Positions 24,481 to 34,900 of a stretch of 64,000 bases of DNA are shown here, piece after piece. Below the pieces are notes generated by a model, which was not told the origin of the DNA, did no database searches, and was given only the letters and a program-made list of their open reading frames with translations. The stretch spans positions 19,977 to 83,976 of the forward strand of contig DATGZH010000034.1 in the NCBI GenBank assembly GCA_035297265.1, read 5' to 3'. Source of the DNA: DATGZH01 sp035297265 (GTDB taxonomy: Bacteria > Actinomycetota > Acidimicrobiia > Acidimicrobiales > RAAP-2). Within the stretch, counting starts at the first letter, position 1, and every line of letters begins with the position of its first letter. The position numbers and the translations under genes are program-made.

Positions 24481-25908
24481 TCAGGACCCCACGAGCCGTT
24501 CCAGGAGCCCGGCGTAGGCCAGCAGGTGCCGGTCGGTGAGGAATCGCTCGGTCACCCGTCGCCGGGCCCGCTCGCCGATCGCCCGACGCTCGTCGGGATC
24601 GCCGAGGAGCCCGGCGAGCACCGAGCCGAAGGCGTCGAGGTCGGCCGGGTCGTCCAGGAGGACGCCGGCGTCGGGGGCCAGCTGGTCGACGATGCCCCCG
24701 ATGGCCGAGGCCACCACGGGCTTCCCTTTCCACATCGCTTCGGCCACCGTGAGGCCGAAGCCCTCGACGAGGCTCTTCTGGACGACCACGCTGGCCGCCC
24801 GTTGGATGGCGTTCACCATCGCCCCGTTCTCCTCGACGTCGTCCATGGGCAACGACACCAGCCGGACCCGGACACGGGCCTGCTCCGGCAGCGCCTCCCA
24901 GGCCGCCAGGACCTCGTGGTAGACCTCGTCGCCCTCCGGGTCGTCGCTCACCCCGGCGACCGCCGGGCCGACGAGGGCCAGGTGGGCATCGGCCCGGCCG
25001 ACCACGCCGCCCACGAATCCGGCCAGCACGCCCCCCATGTCCTTCAGGTGGTCCCAGCGAGACACCTGCACGACGAGCTCGGCCCCCTCGGGCACGGGCT
25101 CGCCCACGACGACGGCCGAACGGGTCACCCGACCGGTCGCCCCGCCCGGCCGGACGAAGTGGGCCGCCCCGTCGTCGGGCCTCTGACCGACGACGCCGAG
25201 GCGGGCGAGGATGGCGAGCACGTTCTCCTGGTCGAGGTGCTGGTTCTTGGGCGAGTAGGGGTCCACCGACGGGGCGATGGTCGTCACCTTCTCCTGGGGG
25301 ACCCAGCCCGGTACGAAGGCCCGCCGGGAGAACACGTAGCCGTCACAGGCTTCGAGGTGGGGACGGAGCAGGGCCCAGGCCTCCTCGGTGAACCGGTTCG
25401 GCCGGTCGGCCCCGATGTGGCAGCGCCAGACAACGCTGGCCCCGGCGCCGGCCATGGCGCCGGCCAGTCCGGCCGTCTGCGGGTCGTGGAGGAGGACCAC
25501 GTCGCCCGGACGGACCCGCTGGGTGAGCGCCGCCGCGTTGTCCGCCAGCACCTTGTCGTAGTGGGCGGCCTGGCGCGGGCCGAGCTCACCCTTGTCGCCA
25601 CCGAAACCGTGCAGACGGTTGTGGATGCGCTTGGTGATGGCGAAGAACTCGGGGTCGCCTTCGATCACGAGCCAGCGAGCGTCGATGCCGAGGTCGACCG
25701 CATACCCGACGAGCACCTCGAGCATCTCGGCCACACCGCCCCCGGTGGCGGTGGAGTTCACGTTCCACACCGCGGTACCGGCGAGGGCGGAGCGGGCCGC
25801 CGCGGCCACGAGGCCGAGCTCGGTGTAGCGCTCCTCGCCGATCACCGGCACCAGCCGGGCCAGCTCCAGCCGGGGCACGTGGACCTCCTGCACCCGCGCC
25901 TCGGCCAC
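24481..25908 (-). CDS. treT: Trehalose synthase, glycosyltransferase family 4 (TreT-type)
   Basis: A 475-residue GT-B glycosyltransferase. The N-terminal half has the TreT hallmarks WNVNSTATGGGVAEML (residues about 48-63), RCHIGADRPN and PSVDPYSPKNQHLD. The C-terminal half has the retaining-GT motif EGFGLTVAE (two Glu seven residues apart) and PVVASAIGGIVDQL. TreT joins NDP-glucose and glucose to make trehalose, a stress protectant. The length is typical. It is divergent from the protein kinase gene, with 89 bases between them. Confidence 0.85.
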   Translation of the reverse strand: MAEARVQEVHVPRLELARLVPVIGEERYTELGLVAAAARSALAGTAVWNVNSTATGGGVAEMLEVLVGYAVDLGIDARWLVIEGDPEFFAITKRIHNRLHGFGGDKGELGPRQAAHYDKVLADNAAALTQRVRPGDVVLLHDPQTAGLAGAMAGAGASVVWRCHIGADRPNRFTEEAWALLRPHLEACDGYVFSRRAFVPGWVPQEKVTTIAPSVDPYSPKNQHLDQENVLAILARLGVVGQRPDDGAAHFVRPGGATGRVTRSAVVVGEPVPEGAELVVQVSRWDHLKDMGGVLAGFVGGVVGRADAHLALVGPAVAGVSDDPEGDEVYHEVLAAWEALPEQARVRVRLVSLPMDDVEENGAMVNAIQRAASVVVQKSLVEGFGLTVAEAMWKGKPVVASAIGGIVDQLAPDAGVLLDDPADLDAFGSVLAGLLGDPDERRAIGERARRRVTERFLTDRHLLAYAGLLERLVGS

Positions 25909-25997
25909 GGCAGATCATGGCCGTTCGGACCGGCGCTTGCCAGGGAACGCCTGGCCCGGCCGGGTAGTGTCGTGCCGGGCGGCGGGCCCACGAGCGT

Positions 25998-27398
25998 GTG
26001 GGGGAGGACAACCGTTCCCATGGTGCCGGTCATGTCGGGCAGCGGGTCGTGCCCTACGTCCCCGAGCGGGGTCGCGTGCCGCTGAGGCGACGGTCCGAGG
26101 GCGCCGACCCGCTGGCCTTCCCGGGCTTCGCCGACCTGGAGCTGATCCGGGCCGGTGAGGGCTCCACGCTCCTGCGCGGCCGTGAGGTGGCCACGGCGCG
26201 GATCATGGCCTTGAAGGTGCTCGAGGTCCCCCCGCCCAGTGTCGAGGTGCTCCAGGTGTTCGAGCACGAGGTCCATCCGCTCGGCAGCCGCACCAGCCAC
26301 CCGAACATCGTGGAGGTCCTCCGGGTCATCTCGACGGCCGACGGCCGGCCCGTCATGGTGATGGACGTCTGTCGGGGCTCGATGGCGGACGAGCTCGGCC
26401 GGCGGGGACGGCTCGGTCCGAGAGACACCGTCGCCCTCGGCGTGAAGCTCGCCGGGGCGCTCGAGAGCGCTCACCGGTCGGGCGTCCTGCACCGGGACGT
26501 GAAGCCCCGCAACGTGCTGCTCACCTCCTACGGACAACCGGCGCTGGCCGACTTCGGGTTGGCCCACCTGCGGGCGACGCTGCGGGCCACCGTGGGCGTC
26601 TACGGCCTCTACGGCGAGCACACGGCTCCGGAGGTGCTGGAGGGGGCGGCACCGTCGCCGGCGAGCGACGTCTACGGGCTGGCTTCGACCCTCTACGAGC
26701 TCCTGACCGGCCACCCCGCCTTTCGCTCCTTCGAGGACGAGGCCCCTGTGTCGTTCATCCTGCGCATCGTGCGCGACCCGGTGGCGCCCATCACCGCCGA
26801 CGGGGTGCCGGCGCCGCTCTCCGACCTGCTGCTCCGGGCCCTCGCCAAGAACCCCGACATCCGGCCGGCCAGCGCCCGGGCCTTCGGCGCCGAGCTGCAG
26901 GCCGTCGAGGTGGGGCGGGGCTGGCCCGAGACGACCCTGCCGCTCAAGGAGGGTTTCCCGCTCCCGCTCGCCCCCTTCACGCACGCCGCGGTGCCCTCGG
27001 GCAACGGGGGCAACGGGGGTCAGGCCCCCCGGCGACCCGAGGTGGCCGAGGTCCCGCCCGCCCCGGACGTGGCGCCCGACCCGGCGGCAGGGCCACCGGC
27101 CGGCACCGCGGCCGCTCGGCCGCCGGGGGTGGTCGTGCCGGTGCCCATCAAGCAGCGCGAGGTCGTCATGCGCGGCGCGATCGCTCCCACCCGCGGCCGC
27201 CCCCACCCGGTGCTACCGCCGCCGCTCCCCCGACGGCGCCCCCCGATCTCCTCGACGCCTCGGCCGACGGTGATCGACACCTCCAGGACCGGTGATCCCT
27301 TCCCGCGCCGCGACACGGCGACCTTCGGGCTGACCGACGGTGACCCTGACGAACCGGCCGAGGAGGAGCCGCGCCGGCGGCGGCGGCCCACCGACTGA
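25998..27398 (+). CDS. Serine/threonine protein kinase, cytoplasmic, with proline-rich tail
   Basis: Up to 466 residues from a GTG at 25998; the start is uncertain because no ribosome site is well placed. The Hanks-type kinase domain covers about residues 45-300: ALKVL with Lys73, Glu91 in the C-helix, HRDVKPRN with Asp167, DFGLAH with Asp186, and APE. The glycine loop is reduced to AGEGSTLL. Unlike PknB-type kinases there is no transmembrane helix or PASTA domain; residues 310-466 are Pro/Arg-rich and probably disordered. It converges with the transglutaminase-like gene, 13 bases apart. Targets are unknown; the envelope operon beside it is a possibility. Confidence 0.85.
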   Translation: MGEDNRSHGAGHVGQRVVPYVPERGRVPLRRRSEGADPLAFPGFADLELIRAGEGSTLLRGREVATARIMALKVLEVPPPSVEVLQVFEHEVHPLGSRTSHPNIVEVLRVISTADGRPVMVMDVCRGSMADELGRRGRLGPRDTVALGVKLAGALESAHRSGVLHRDVKPRNVLLTSYGQPALADFGLAHLRATLRATVGVYGLYGEHTAPEVLEGAAPSPASDVYGLASTLYELLTGHPAFRSFEDEAPVSFILRIVRDPVAPITADGVPAPLSDLLLRALAKNPDIRPASARAFGAELQAVEVGRGWPETTLPLKEGFPLPLAPFTHAAVPSGNGGNGGQAPRRPEVAEVPPAPDVAPDPAAGPPAGTAAARPPGVVVPVPIKQREVVMRGAIAPTRGRPHPVLPPPLPRRRPPISSTPRPTVIDTSRTGDPFPRRDTATFGLTDGDPDEPAEEEPRRRRRPTD

Positions 27399-27411
27399 CC
27401 CGAACGCCCTC

Positions 27412-29694
27412 TCAGCGAGACGACGCGGTGGGGCCGGGAGCGACCCGGACCGCCGCCCGGAGGCGGGCCCCCGGGTCGAGGTGCGCCACCATGGCCCGCC
27501 TCGCCGCGTCGTGGCCCCGCCAGGCCCGAGCGGCGTCGACATCGTCCATCGGCGCCTCGGGGTCGAAGAGCGCCAGGTCGGCCAGCGTGGCGACCGTGTC
27601 CACCCGGTCAGCCGCCGCCGATCCGAGTTTGACCCGGGTGAGGGCCACCACCTCCGAAGCCGTGAGCGGCTCGAGCTCGAGCTCACCCAGCTCGACCAGG
27701 TTGTCGAGGGTCTCCTCCCACGCACCGAGCACCCGCTGCCGCGGTGCCCCTCGGGCGTGGCGCCGACGCCGGCGGAAGTGCCGGCGGAGCACCGGCAGGC
27801 AAGCCAACACCGCCGCGGCGACCACGAGCAGCGCCGGCAGGAGGTACAACCACGGGAAGCCGGCCGGCGGGCCGGGGACCTTCAGCTTGACCGTTGGTGC
27901 GAGGTTGTGCCCGCTGCGGCCGACGCTCGGTTGGGCCGAGGTCTGCGGCAGGGTCGTGGTGGACACCGACGGCCCTGAACTCACGGTGTTCGGCGCGGCA
28001 CCCAGTCGAGATGGTGTCGGGTCGACGACGACCCAGCCGATCCCGTCGACCGGGATCTCCACCCACGTCCAGGCGTCGCGGTTGGTCACGTTGTAGGCGC
28101 GGCCGGGCTGGGCCAGGCCCCCGCCCTTGGTGAGTCGGAAGCCCGAGACCACACGGGCAGGGACGCCGAGGCGGCGGGCCAGGAGCGCGTAGAGGGTGGC
28201 GAACTGCTCCGGGGTGGCCAAGCCGACGGAGATCACCGCGTTCACGACGTCGGCGTACGAGGTCGCGATGTCCTTCGTCGGCTCGGGCTGACCGACCCCG
28301 ACGCTGGCCTTGCTCTCCTGCACCTCCACCTGGTGGTCGTGGGTGCGGAAGTACTCGTCCATCGCGGCAAGGAAGGACAGCGTCGGAGCCGGCGCCTTCC
28401 CCGTCGCAACGTGCAGGACGTTCAGCAGCTGCTGCAGGTCAGACGAGGTGCCGGACGGCAGGGCGACGTCGGCCGGGAAGGCCGTGGCGAGCGGCCGGGC
28501 CAGCTCGGCCCGCGTCAGTGAGTGCAGGGTGACCTGAGGGGTGCGCGAGACCACGGCATAGGCGGTCCCCTTGGCGAGGTCGCCGCCGGGCACGATCATC
28601 CCGCTGTTGCGGTCGGTCTTCGCACTGAGCCCGCTGACGGCCACGGGACGGTCGAGGTAGGGCATCCAAGGGAACGGCAGGTTGGACTCTATGACGTAGT
28701 TCTGCTGCACCAGGGCGCCGGCGTCGGCCGACGTGCCACCGAGGGGCTGGGCCACGGCACCGCCGGTCGGCGTGAAGACCTGCGGCAGCGCCCATTCGCT
28801 TCCCTGGTAGACGTCGACGTCGGCCACGCTCACATAGCCCGGGGCCGGGGCCGACAGGATGACCGAGAACAGGGTGGTGGCGGGGGCACCCGGTTGGCCG
28901 ATCCGCAGCTCGGCCATGGCCTCGGGCGGAGAGAGCGTGGGCGACGCGGTGATGGCGGGTGTCCGGGCCGGGACCCGGGGCAGGCCCTCGAGGTGGCTGA
29001 CGCCGGGCACGAACACGGCGGTCAGGCTGGCCACCACGGCCAGGCTGACCAGGCCGAGGACGACCGAACGCATGGGGAGGGCCACCCGCACCCGCTCGGT
29101 GAGCTCCTGGTCCCGGTCGGCCTCGCCCACGTCGGCCAGCCAGCGGTAGCAGCACAGGAGGCCGCCCTCGGCCACCACGAGGAGGGCGGCCCAGCCGGCG
29201 TCCTGCCCGGCGCCGCCGGCGCTCGCCACCGAAGCGGCGACGAATCCGAGCGGCCAGATCGCCGCGGCGATGCGCACGTGGCGACCCCGAAGGATGAGCT
29301 CGGCGCTCGCCGAGCCCATCAGCCAGCAGAGAGCCACCGGGACGACCATGGCGTATCGGGGTGAGGCGATGGGGAGCGTCTCGGACAGGAGCAGCGTCGG
29401 TCCGTGGACGAAGCCCCGTCCGAGGTCGGCCAGCCCGACCGGCTCGTGGAGGACGAAGACGAGGGCGTAGACGAAGAAGAGGACGAAGGAGACCGCCATC
29501 GACCAGCCGGCGGGCACGCGGGGCCGGAACGTGGTCACGAGCCAGGGCGAGAGCACCGAGACCACGGCCGCCCCGAGGAGCAACGGGCCGACGGTGCCCG
29601 ACGGGAAGGCCCGGATCCACGGCGCCGAGGCGAAGAACGTCGTCAGCACGGCGAGGGGGAGGAGGAGCGCCGCCATGACGGCTCGTCGGTTCAC
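27412..29694 (-). CDS. TgpA/DUF3488-like membrane protein with degenerate transglutaminase domain
   Basis: A 760-residue protein from a GTG at 29694 overlapping the DUF58 stop (GTGA). Residues 1-230 hold about six membrane helices (TgpA N-terminal type), residues 240-600 an extracellular part, a further helix lies at 613-633, and a charged cytoplasmic tail follows. The transglutaminase core is recognisable at EQFATLYALLARRLGVPARV and AWTWVEIPVDGIGWVVVDPT. However, the catalytic Cys is replaced by Pro495 (TPEQFA) and the His by Asp540 (NRDAW); only Asp558 is kept. It therefore cannot work as a normal transglutaminase/protease and may be a scaffold. Last gene of the MoxR-DUF58 operon. Confidence 0.85.
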   Translation of the reverse strand: MNRRAVMAALLLPLAVLTTFFASAPWIRAFPSGTVGPLLLGAAVVSVLSPWLVTTFRPRVPAGWSMAVSFVLFFVYALVFVLHEPVGLADLGRGFVHGPTLLLSETLPIASPRYAMVVPVALCWLMGSASAELILRGRHVRIAAAIWPLGFVAASVASAGGAGQDAGWAALLVVAEGGLLCCYRWLADVGEADRDQELTERVRVALPMRSVVLGLVSLAVVASLTAVFVPGVSHLEGLPRVPARTPAITASPTLSPPEAMAELRIGQPGAPATTLFSVILSAPAPGYVSVADVDVYQGSEWALPQVFTPTGGAVAQPLGGTSADAGALVQQNYVIESNLPFPWMPYLDRPVAVSGLSAKTDRNSGMIVPGGDLAKGTAYAVVSRTPQVTLHSLTRAELARPLATAFPADVALPSGTSSDLQQLLNVLHVATGKAPAPTLSFLAAMDEYFRTHDHQVEVQESKASVGVGQPEPTKDIATSYADVVNAVISVGLATPEQFATLYALLARRLGVPARVVSGFRLTKGGGLAQPGRAYNVTNRDAWTWVEIPVDGIGWVVVDPTPSRLGAAPNTVSSGPSVSTTTLPQTSAQPSVGRSGHNLAPTVKLKVPGPPAGFPWLYLLPALLVVAAAVLACLPVLRRHFRRRRRHARGAPRQRVLGAWEETLDNLVELGELELEPLTASEVVALTRVKLGSAAADRVDTVATLADLALFDPEAPMDDVDAARAWRGHDAARRAMVAHLDPGARLRAAVRVAPGPTASSR

Positions 29695-30827
29695 CGGCTC
29701 ACCTCGATGTTCCAGGCAGCAAGGACGTCGTCGGCGGTCCGTGCCCGGATCACGCTCACCCCGGGGTAGCGGACCTCGGGGCCTTCGTCGGTCGTGACCG
29801 AGATGACGATGAGGCGCTGGAAGCGCCGCTTGAGGGCGGCCACGTTCGGGAGATCGGCCGGGTCGAGGACCCCCGTCACCACGACGAGCGCCGTCCCACC
29901 CCGCTCGTGGCGGAGGGCCAGGAGCTCCTGACGGAGCGACCCCCGCTCGTCGGGCTCGAGGGCCGTGAGGTAGTCGAGCACGAGGGGCGGATCGGTGGCG
30001 CCCGTGCCGCCCACCCGGGCCCCGGCCGACGTCCGCAGCTGCACCGGCGACTTGCCGGCGGCCGAGCACTGGACGACCGAGGCGGTGGCGTCGATGGCGC
30101 TCTCGAAGGTGTCGACGGAGTAGAGGGACGGTCGGACGTCGATGAGGACAACGGTGTAGGGCTGGCTCGTGTCCACGTTGTGCCGGATCACGAGGCGGCC
30201 CAGTTTGGCCGTCGACTTCCAGTGGACCATGCGCAGGTCGTCGCCGACCACGTACTCCTGGAGGCGGTGGAAGGTGATGCTCCCCTCCTGGGCCATGTCC
30301 GAGCTCGGCCCCTCGATGTTGCGGGTGACCCCGGAGGGGAGCGGCCGCATGGGCAGGACCCGCGGGTAGACCCAGATCTCGTCGTCGCCGGTCAGACGCT
30401 GGGTGGCCCGGGCGAACCCGAAGGGGTCCGAGCGCGAGATCTCGAGCGGGCCGATCGGGAACACCCCCCGCCGGTAGGTGGGGAGCCGGTAGGTCTGGAT
30501 GCCGGACTGGCCCGAGGAGAGCCGGGGCAGCACCGTCCGGACCGTCATCGAGCCGTAGGGCTGGGCGGCGATCGAGGCGGGCACCGAGGACCGGCCCCGG
30601 TTCGTCATGTGGAGGTAGGCGATGGCCGGGAGCCCCTTGGCCACCCGGGGCGGCTGGATGCGGCGGTCGATGGCCAGGCGGGGCCGGCGGGCCACATAGG
30701 CGAAGGCCAGCACGACGAGGACGAAGGCGGCCCCGCCGAGCACCACGAACGCCGGCCACACGAGGAGCCAGCCCACGACGACCAGCGCCACGCCGAGGAC
30801 GAGCGCGCCGAGCCCGAGTCGGGTCAC
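29691..30827 (-). CDS. DUF58 domain protein
   Basis: A 378-residue protein from a GTG at 30827 behind GGAGG. Two hydrophobic segments (residues 4-46) anchor it. Residues 195-260 contain the DUF58 core GSITFHRLQEYVVGDDLRMV and HWKSTAKLGRLVIRHN, followed by a von Willebrand A-like fold with VVLIDVRPS. DUF58 proteins partner with MoxR ATPases and transglutaminase-like proteins in a conserved operon. Their role is in envelope assembly or chaperone-like maturation, still poorly defined. It overlaps the downstream gene by 4 bases and follows moxR by 31. Confidence 0.9.
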   Translation of the reverse strand: MTRLGLGALVLGVALVVVGWLLVWPAFVVLGGAAFVLVVLAFAYVARRPRLAIDRRIQPPRVAKGLPAIAYLHMTNRGRSSVPASIAAQPYGSMTVRTVLPRLSSGQSGIQTYRLPTYRRGVFPIGPLEISRSDPFGFARATQRLTGDDEIWVYPRVLPMRPLPSGVTRNIEGPSSDMAQEGSITFHRLQEYVVGDDLRMVHWKSTAKLGRLVIRHNVDTSQPYTVVLIDVRPSLYSVDTFESAIDATASVVQCSAAGKSPVQLRTSAGARVGGTGATDPPLVLDYLTALEPDERGSLRQELLALRHERGGTALVVVTGVLDPADLPNVAALKRRFQRLIVISVTTDEGPEVRYPGVSVIRARTADDVLAAWNIEVSR

Positions 30828-30858
30828 CGTGCCCTCCTCTACCCCTCGGAGCCGACCC

Positions 30859-31827
30859 TCAAGCGGTCACCGAGCGGGGCACCGGGACGCTCCCGAGCAC
30901 CCGGCTGATCATCTCGGTGTTCGTCCGACCTTGGAGCTCGGCCTCGGGGTGCAGCACCAGGCGGTGGGAGAGGACCGGCTCGGCCACCGACTTCACGTCC
31001 TCTGGCAGGACGAACGAGCGCCCGCTCGCCGCGGCATGGGCCCGGGCGGCCCGCACGAGAGCCAGCCCGCCCCGGGGGGAGACGCCCAGACGGATCTCGG
31101 GCATGTCCCTCGTCCGAGAGACGATCTCGACGACGTACTGCTCGATCGCCGGGGACACCACGATCGTCTTGATGAACTCGGTCATGCGCAGCAGGTCGTC
31201 ACCGGTCATCACGTGGTGGAGCTGGTCCACGGTCGGGCCGTCTCGCTGCGTCCGCAGCACCATGGCCTCGTGCTCGGCGTCGGGGTAGCCGATGGCGATG
31301 CGCATGAGGAAGCGGTCGAGCTGGGCCTCGGGCAGCTGGTAGGTCCCCTCCATGTCGATGGGGTTCTGCGTGGCCACGACCATGAAGGGGCGGGGGACGG
31401 GGTAGACCGAGGCGTCGGTGGTCACCGTCCGCTCCTCCATCACCTCGAGGAGGGCCGACTGGGTCTTGGGGGAGGCCCGGTTGATCTCGTCCCCGATCAC
31501 GATGTTGGCGAACACCGGGCCCGGTCGGAAGCTGAACTCCGAGGTCGACTGGTCGAAGACCGTCACCCCGGTGATGTCCGAGGGCAGGAGGTCGGGCGTG
31601 AACTGCACCCGGTTCCAGGTCACGGCCACGCTGGCGGCCAGCGCCCGGACGAGCGAGGTCTTCCCGGTGCCCGGGACGTCCTCGACGAGCAGGTGGCCCT
31701 CGACCATCATGCACTCGACGGCCTGGCGGATGACGTCGTCCTTCCCGTGGATGACCTTGGCCACGTTGCTCACGAGCTCCTCGAAGCGCTGAGCGAAGAC
31801 GGCGTTCTGCGTGGTCGTGGCGGTCAT
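30859..31827 (-). CDS. moxR: MoxR-type AAA+ ATPase
   Basis: A 322-residue AAA+ ATPase with AGGAGGAA upstream of the ATG. Walker A is VPGTGKTSL (residues 51-59) and Walker B is IVIGDEINRA (about 109-117), followed by the sensor-1 region MVVATQNPIDMEG and arginine finger region LPEAQLDRFL. MoxR ATPases act as chaperones that mature von Willebrand-domain or DUF58 partners. It is first of the compact moxR-DUF58-transglutaminase set, 139 bases downstream of the large FN3 gene. Confidence 0.93.
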   Translation of the reverse strand: MTATTTQNAVFAQRFEELVSNVAKVIHGKDDVIRQAVECMMVEGHLLVEDVPGTGKTSLVRALAASVAVTWNRVQFTPDLLPSDITGVTVFDQSTSEFSFRPGPVFANIVIGDEINRASPKTQSALLEVMEERTVTTDASVYPVPRPFMVVATQNPIDMEGTYQLPEAQLDRFLMRIAIGYPDAEHEAMVLRTQRDGPTVDQLHHVMTGDDLLRMTEFIKTIVVSPAIEQYVVEIVSRTRDMPEIRLGVSPRGGLALVRAARAHAAASGRSFVLPEDVKSVAEPVLSHRLVLHPEAELQGRTNTEMISRVLGSVPVPRSVTA

Positions 31828-31966
31828 GGACGATTCCTCCTGACGCCGTACGGTAGGCCGTCCAACAGTCCAGGTGGCGGCAAGGGCGCTCCGACCGAGT
31901 GCCGGCTCGCCGGGCGGTTCGACGAGCGGGCGACGGTGCCGTGGCGCGGTGGGCTGAGAGCGGCGC

Positions 31967-34900
31967 TCATGGTCCGGTGTACGGGAAGGTGAAGGCGGCC
32001 GAGGAGCCGTAGGGGTTGGTGACCACGAGCGTCCCGGAGGTGGAGTCCGAGTTGAGATCGGGCATGAAGAAGAGGATGTCGGGGTTGCCCGACGAGTCGG
32101 TGCTCGGGCTCCAGCAGCTGTTCGGCGTCGGCATGGGGCCCGGGGTGGGCGGGCTGCACTCCGGGATGGGGATCGTGCCCGAGCCGTCCGACGGGGTGAC
32201 GGCCAGGGGCTGGTCGACGGTGCTCAGGTGGTACCCGGTGACCTCGATCTCCTCGCCGTTGACGAAGGGGGTCGACCCCGAGCCGAACGGCACCATGGTG
32301 CTGATGGTCGGGGCCGACGTCGCCTGGAGCGAGACGCTGGCGATCGGGACCGTGGCGGTCTCCTCCATGCCCAGATAGACGTAGGTCACCGTCACCGATC
32401 CCCCGTAGGAACCCGTGTCGGCGGTCATCGAGGCGGCGGCGCTGTCGAGACAGGCCGAGACGTCGATCGGGGCGAGCGATCCTCCGGACCAACCCGACGG
32501 CGGGGTGGCTCCCGACGTCGGCGAGCTGCAGGCCGAGCCGCCCGAGAGCTCACCGGTGAAGCTCTCGCTCCAGTCGCCGGCGTTGGGGGCGATGGGGAAG
32601 CCGCTGGCGTTCGGCGACGTGATCACCGTGGAGCCGGCGTAGGGGTCGGACTGTCCCGATTGCGGCGTCGGAGGGTTGGGATTGAAGGTCGCGGCGAAAT
32701 CGCTGCTGGAGAGCGCCGGGAGGGATGTCGCCCCGAGGACGAAGGGCACGGCGGGGCTGTCGGCGGGGGCGTTGTAGGGCCCGCCGTGCACGTTCGTACT
32801 CGTCTCCTGGACCAGCACCAGTTGCATCGTGCAGTTGCCGCCATAGTCCACGGCGTCGAAGTTCGGGATCGTGATCTGCCCCTCGGAGCCCTGTGGCGTC
32901 ACCGCCAGCCCCGTCTCCTGCAGCTGGGAGTTGCCACAGGCGACGACGACCGAGGCCTCGAGCCCGAGGTTCGGTGGGCCGTCGGCGAAGGCGTTCTGCA
33001 GGATGGCGCTGACCGAGGCGACGTCGGGGTTGCTCGCGTCGATGGTCGCCTGCGGCGCGCTGATGTCCATGCCGGCCGGCCAGGGGATGCTCGCCGGGCT
33101 GAAGGTCGTCGACGCGGTCGCCGCGGCGTTCGGGTGACCGCTCGGGCTGACCGTGACGGTCGCCGTGTACTGGGCATTGGGGCTGAGCCCGTCCACGATC
33201 GCCGTCGCCGAGGTCTGCTGGCCCGACTGCCAGGGGGACGAGAGGCCCGGCCCGCTGACTGTGAAGGAGAACTCGGTCATGTCGCTGCCGAAGGCCGCGG
33301 CCGCCGAGACCCCTTGCGGCACGACCTGGAGCTGTTCGATGGCCGAGGTGGCGTTGGCCTGCCCGGGCGCGGTGGTGGCGTTGAGTGTGAACTCGGCCGC
33401 GTTGGGTGGAGCCCAGCCCTCCGTACAAGCGTTGTCACCGGTCGAATCGCCGACGAGGTTCTGAGGGCCGACCCCTTGGACGTGGAACGTGAGGTAGGCG
33501 CCGACGGGCGCGCTCGGACCGAAGGGGATCACGGTGCTGGCGTCGCTGCCGTTCACGGTGGTGTCGACGCCGATGCCGGCCGCCGTGCCGACCGTCGGAC
33601 CGCAGACCGAGCCGGTGACGAGCCACGACTCGACGGGGATGGGGTTCGGGCAACCGCTGGCGCACGTCTTCCAGTTGAGGACCCAGCCCTGGCCGTTGGC
33701 CGACGTCGTGACCGAGGTCGGGGGATCCGGGCCTGCGCTCGAGGTCTGGACCTTGGACGGCGTGGACGTCGCGAATTGGGACCCGATGAAGGCGGTGACC
33801 GTCACCTGATAGGTGGAGTTCGAGGCCAGCCCGCTCACCAGGTACTGATTGGCATCCTGGACGACCGAGGTCGGCTGGGCGGGCGGGGGCGAGCCGTCGA
33901 CCGGGGTCACCGTGACCTCCCAGGTCTGGGGGTAGCAGTCCTCACTCGTGAGCGTGGTGTAGCTCCACTGGACGAGAATGGAGTGCGGCCCCGGGGTGGT
34001 GCCGGTGATGCTCGGCGTGCGGGGCGACTGCTGGAGACCGGCGGCCGAGCAGTTGACCTTGTTGTCGACCTGGACGGGAGGCGGCGCGTTGACGACGTGG
34101 TTCGTCGACTGCGAGCTGGTCTTCTTACCCGCCTTCCCCCCACCGGGTGGCGCCGTCGGGTTGAAGTTGACCGCCGAGGCCTTGTCGAAGACCACCGTCG
34201 GCTCGCTGCCGTCGGTGAAGAGGGTCACGGCGTCCTGGCTGGCCGGGTTGTTGAAGACCACGCGCGGCCCGTCGGCCAGGACCTGCTCGCCGGTGTAGGT
34301 GAGGCCAGGGACGTCGTTTTTGTTCGCCGGGTACACGGATGGTGCCTTCACCCCGTTGCCCGGGATGGGGCCGGCGACGCCCGAAGTGAGGTCGATCTTG
34401 AGCAGCCTGGGCTGGGCCCGCGATCCCTGGTCCGCCATGGCGTAGATGGCGCCGTGGTCACAGACGGGCGAGATGAGTTGGTCTGTCGTGATGCCCTTCA
34501 CCGCCATGCTCTTGACCGACGATCCGAAGCGGGTCTTGGTTGCCCCGACGAGACGCCAGGAGTTCCCGTTCGGGAAGGCGAACCAGGCCGTCCCGGTGCA
34601 GTTGGACACCGGCACGATCCGCCCGGCCGTCGGTCCCCCGGGGGTCGGGTTCTGCGTCGAAGCGCCCTCCGTGAACACACGGATCGACGAGGATGACGCC
34701 AGAGCCACGAAGGGGTCGCCGCCACCGGGTGCCACGGTGGCCCCGAGCACCGATCCGCCGGGGACGCTGCCCAAACTGGCCCACCGAAGGCTCTTGTCAT
34801 CGGTCGAAGGGACCACCTCGACCAGACGGGTGGAAGCGCCGCCGGTGACCAGCCACAGGTCCCCGTTCGCGCTGACCGCTTCGCCGCCACCGCCATCGAT

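Noticed and set aside
27412..30759. One continuous minus-strand frame spanning the DUF58 gene and the transglutaminase-like gene.
   Set aside because: The upstream half is out of frame with the real DUF58 protein. The true start of the transglutaminase-like gene is the GTG at 29694.
32228..34696. Open frame of 822 codons opposite the FN3 protein.
   Set aside because: Same shadow effect; the minus-strand protein has recognisable FN3 and membrane segments.
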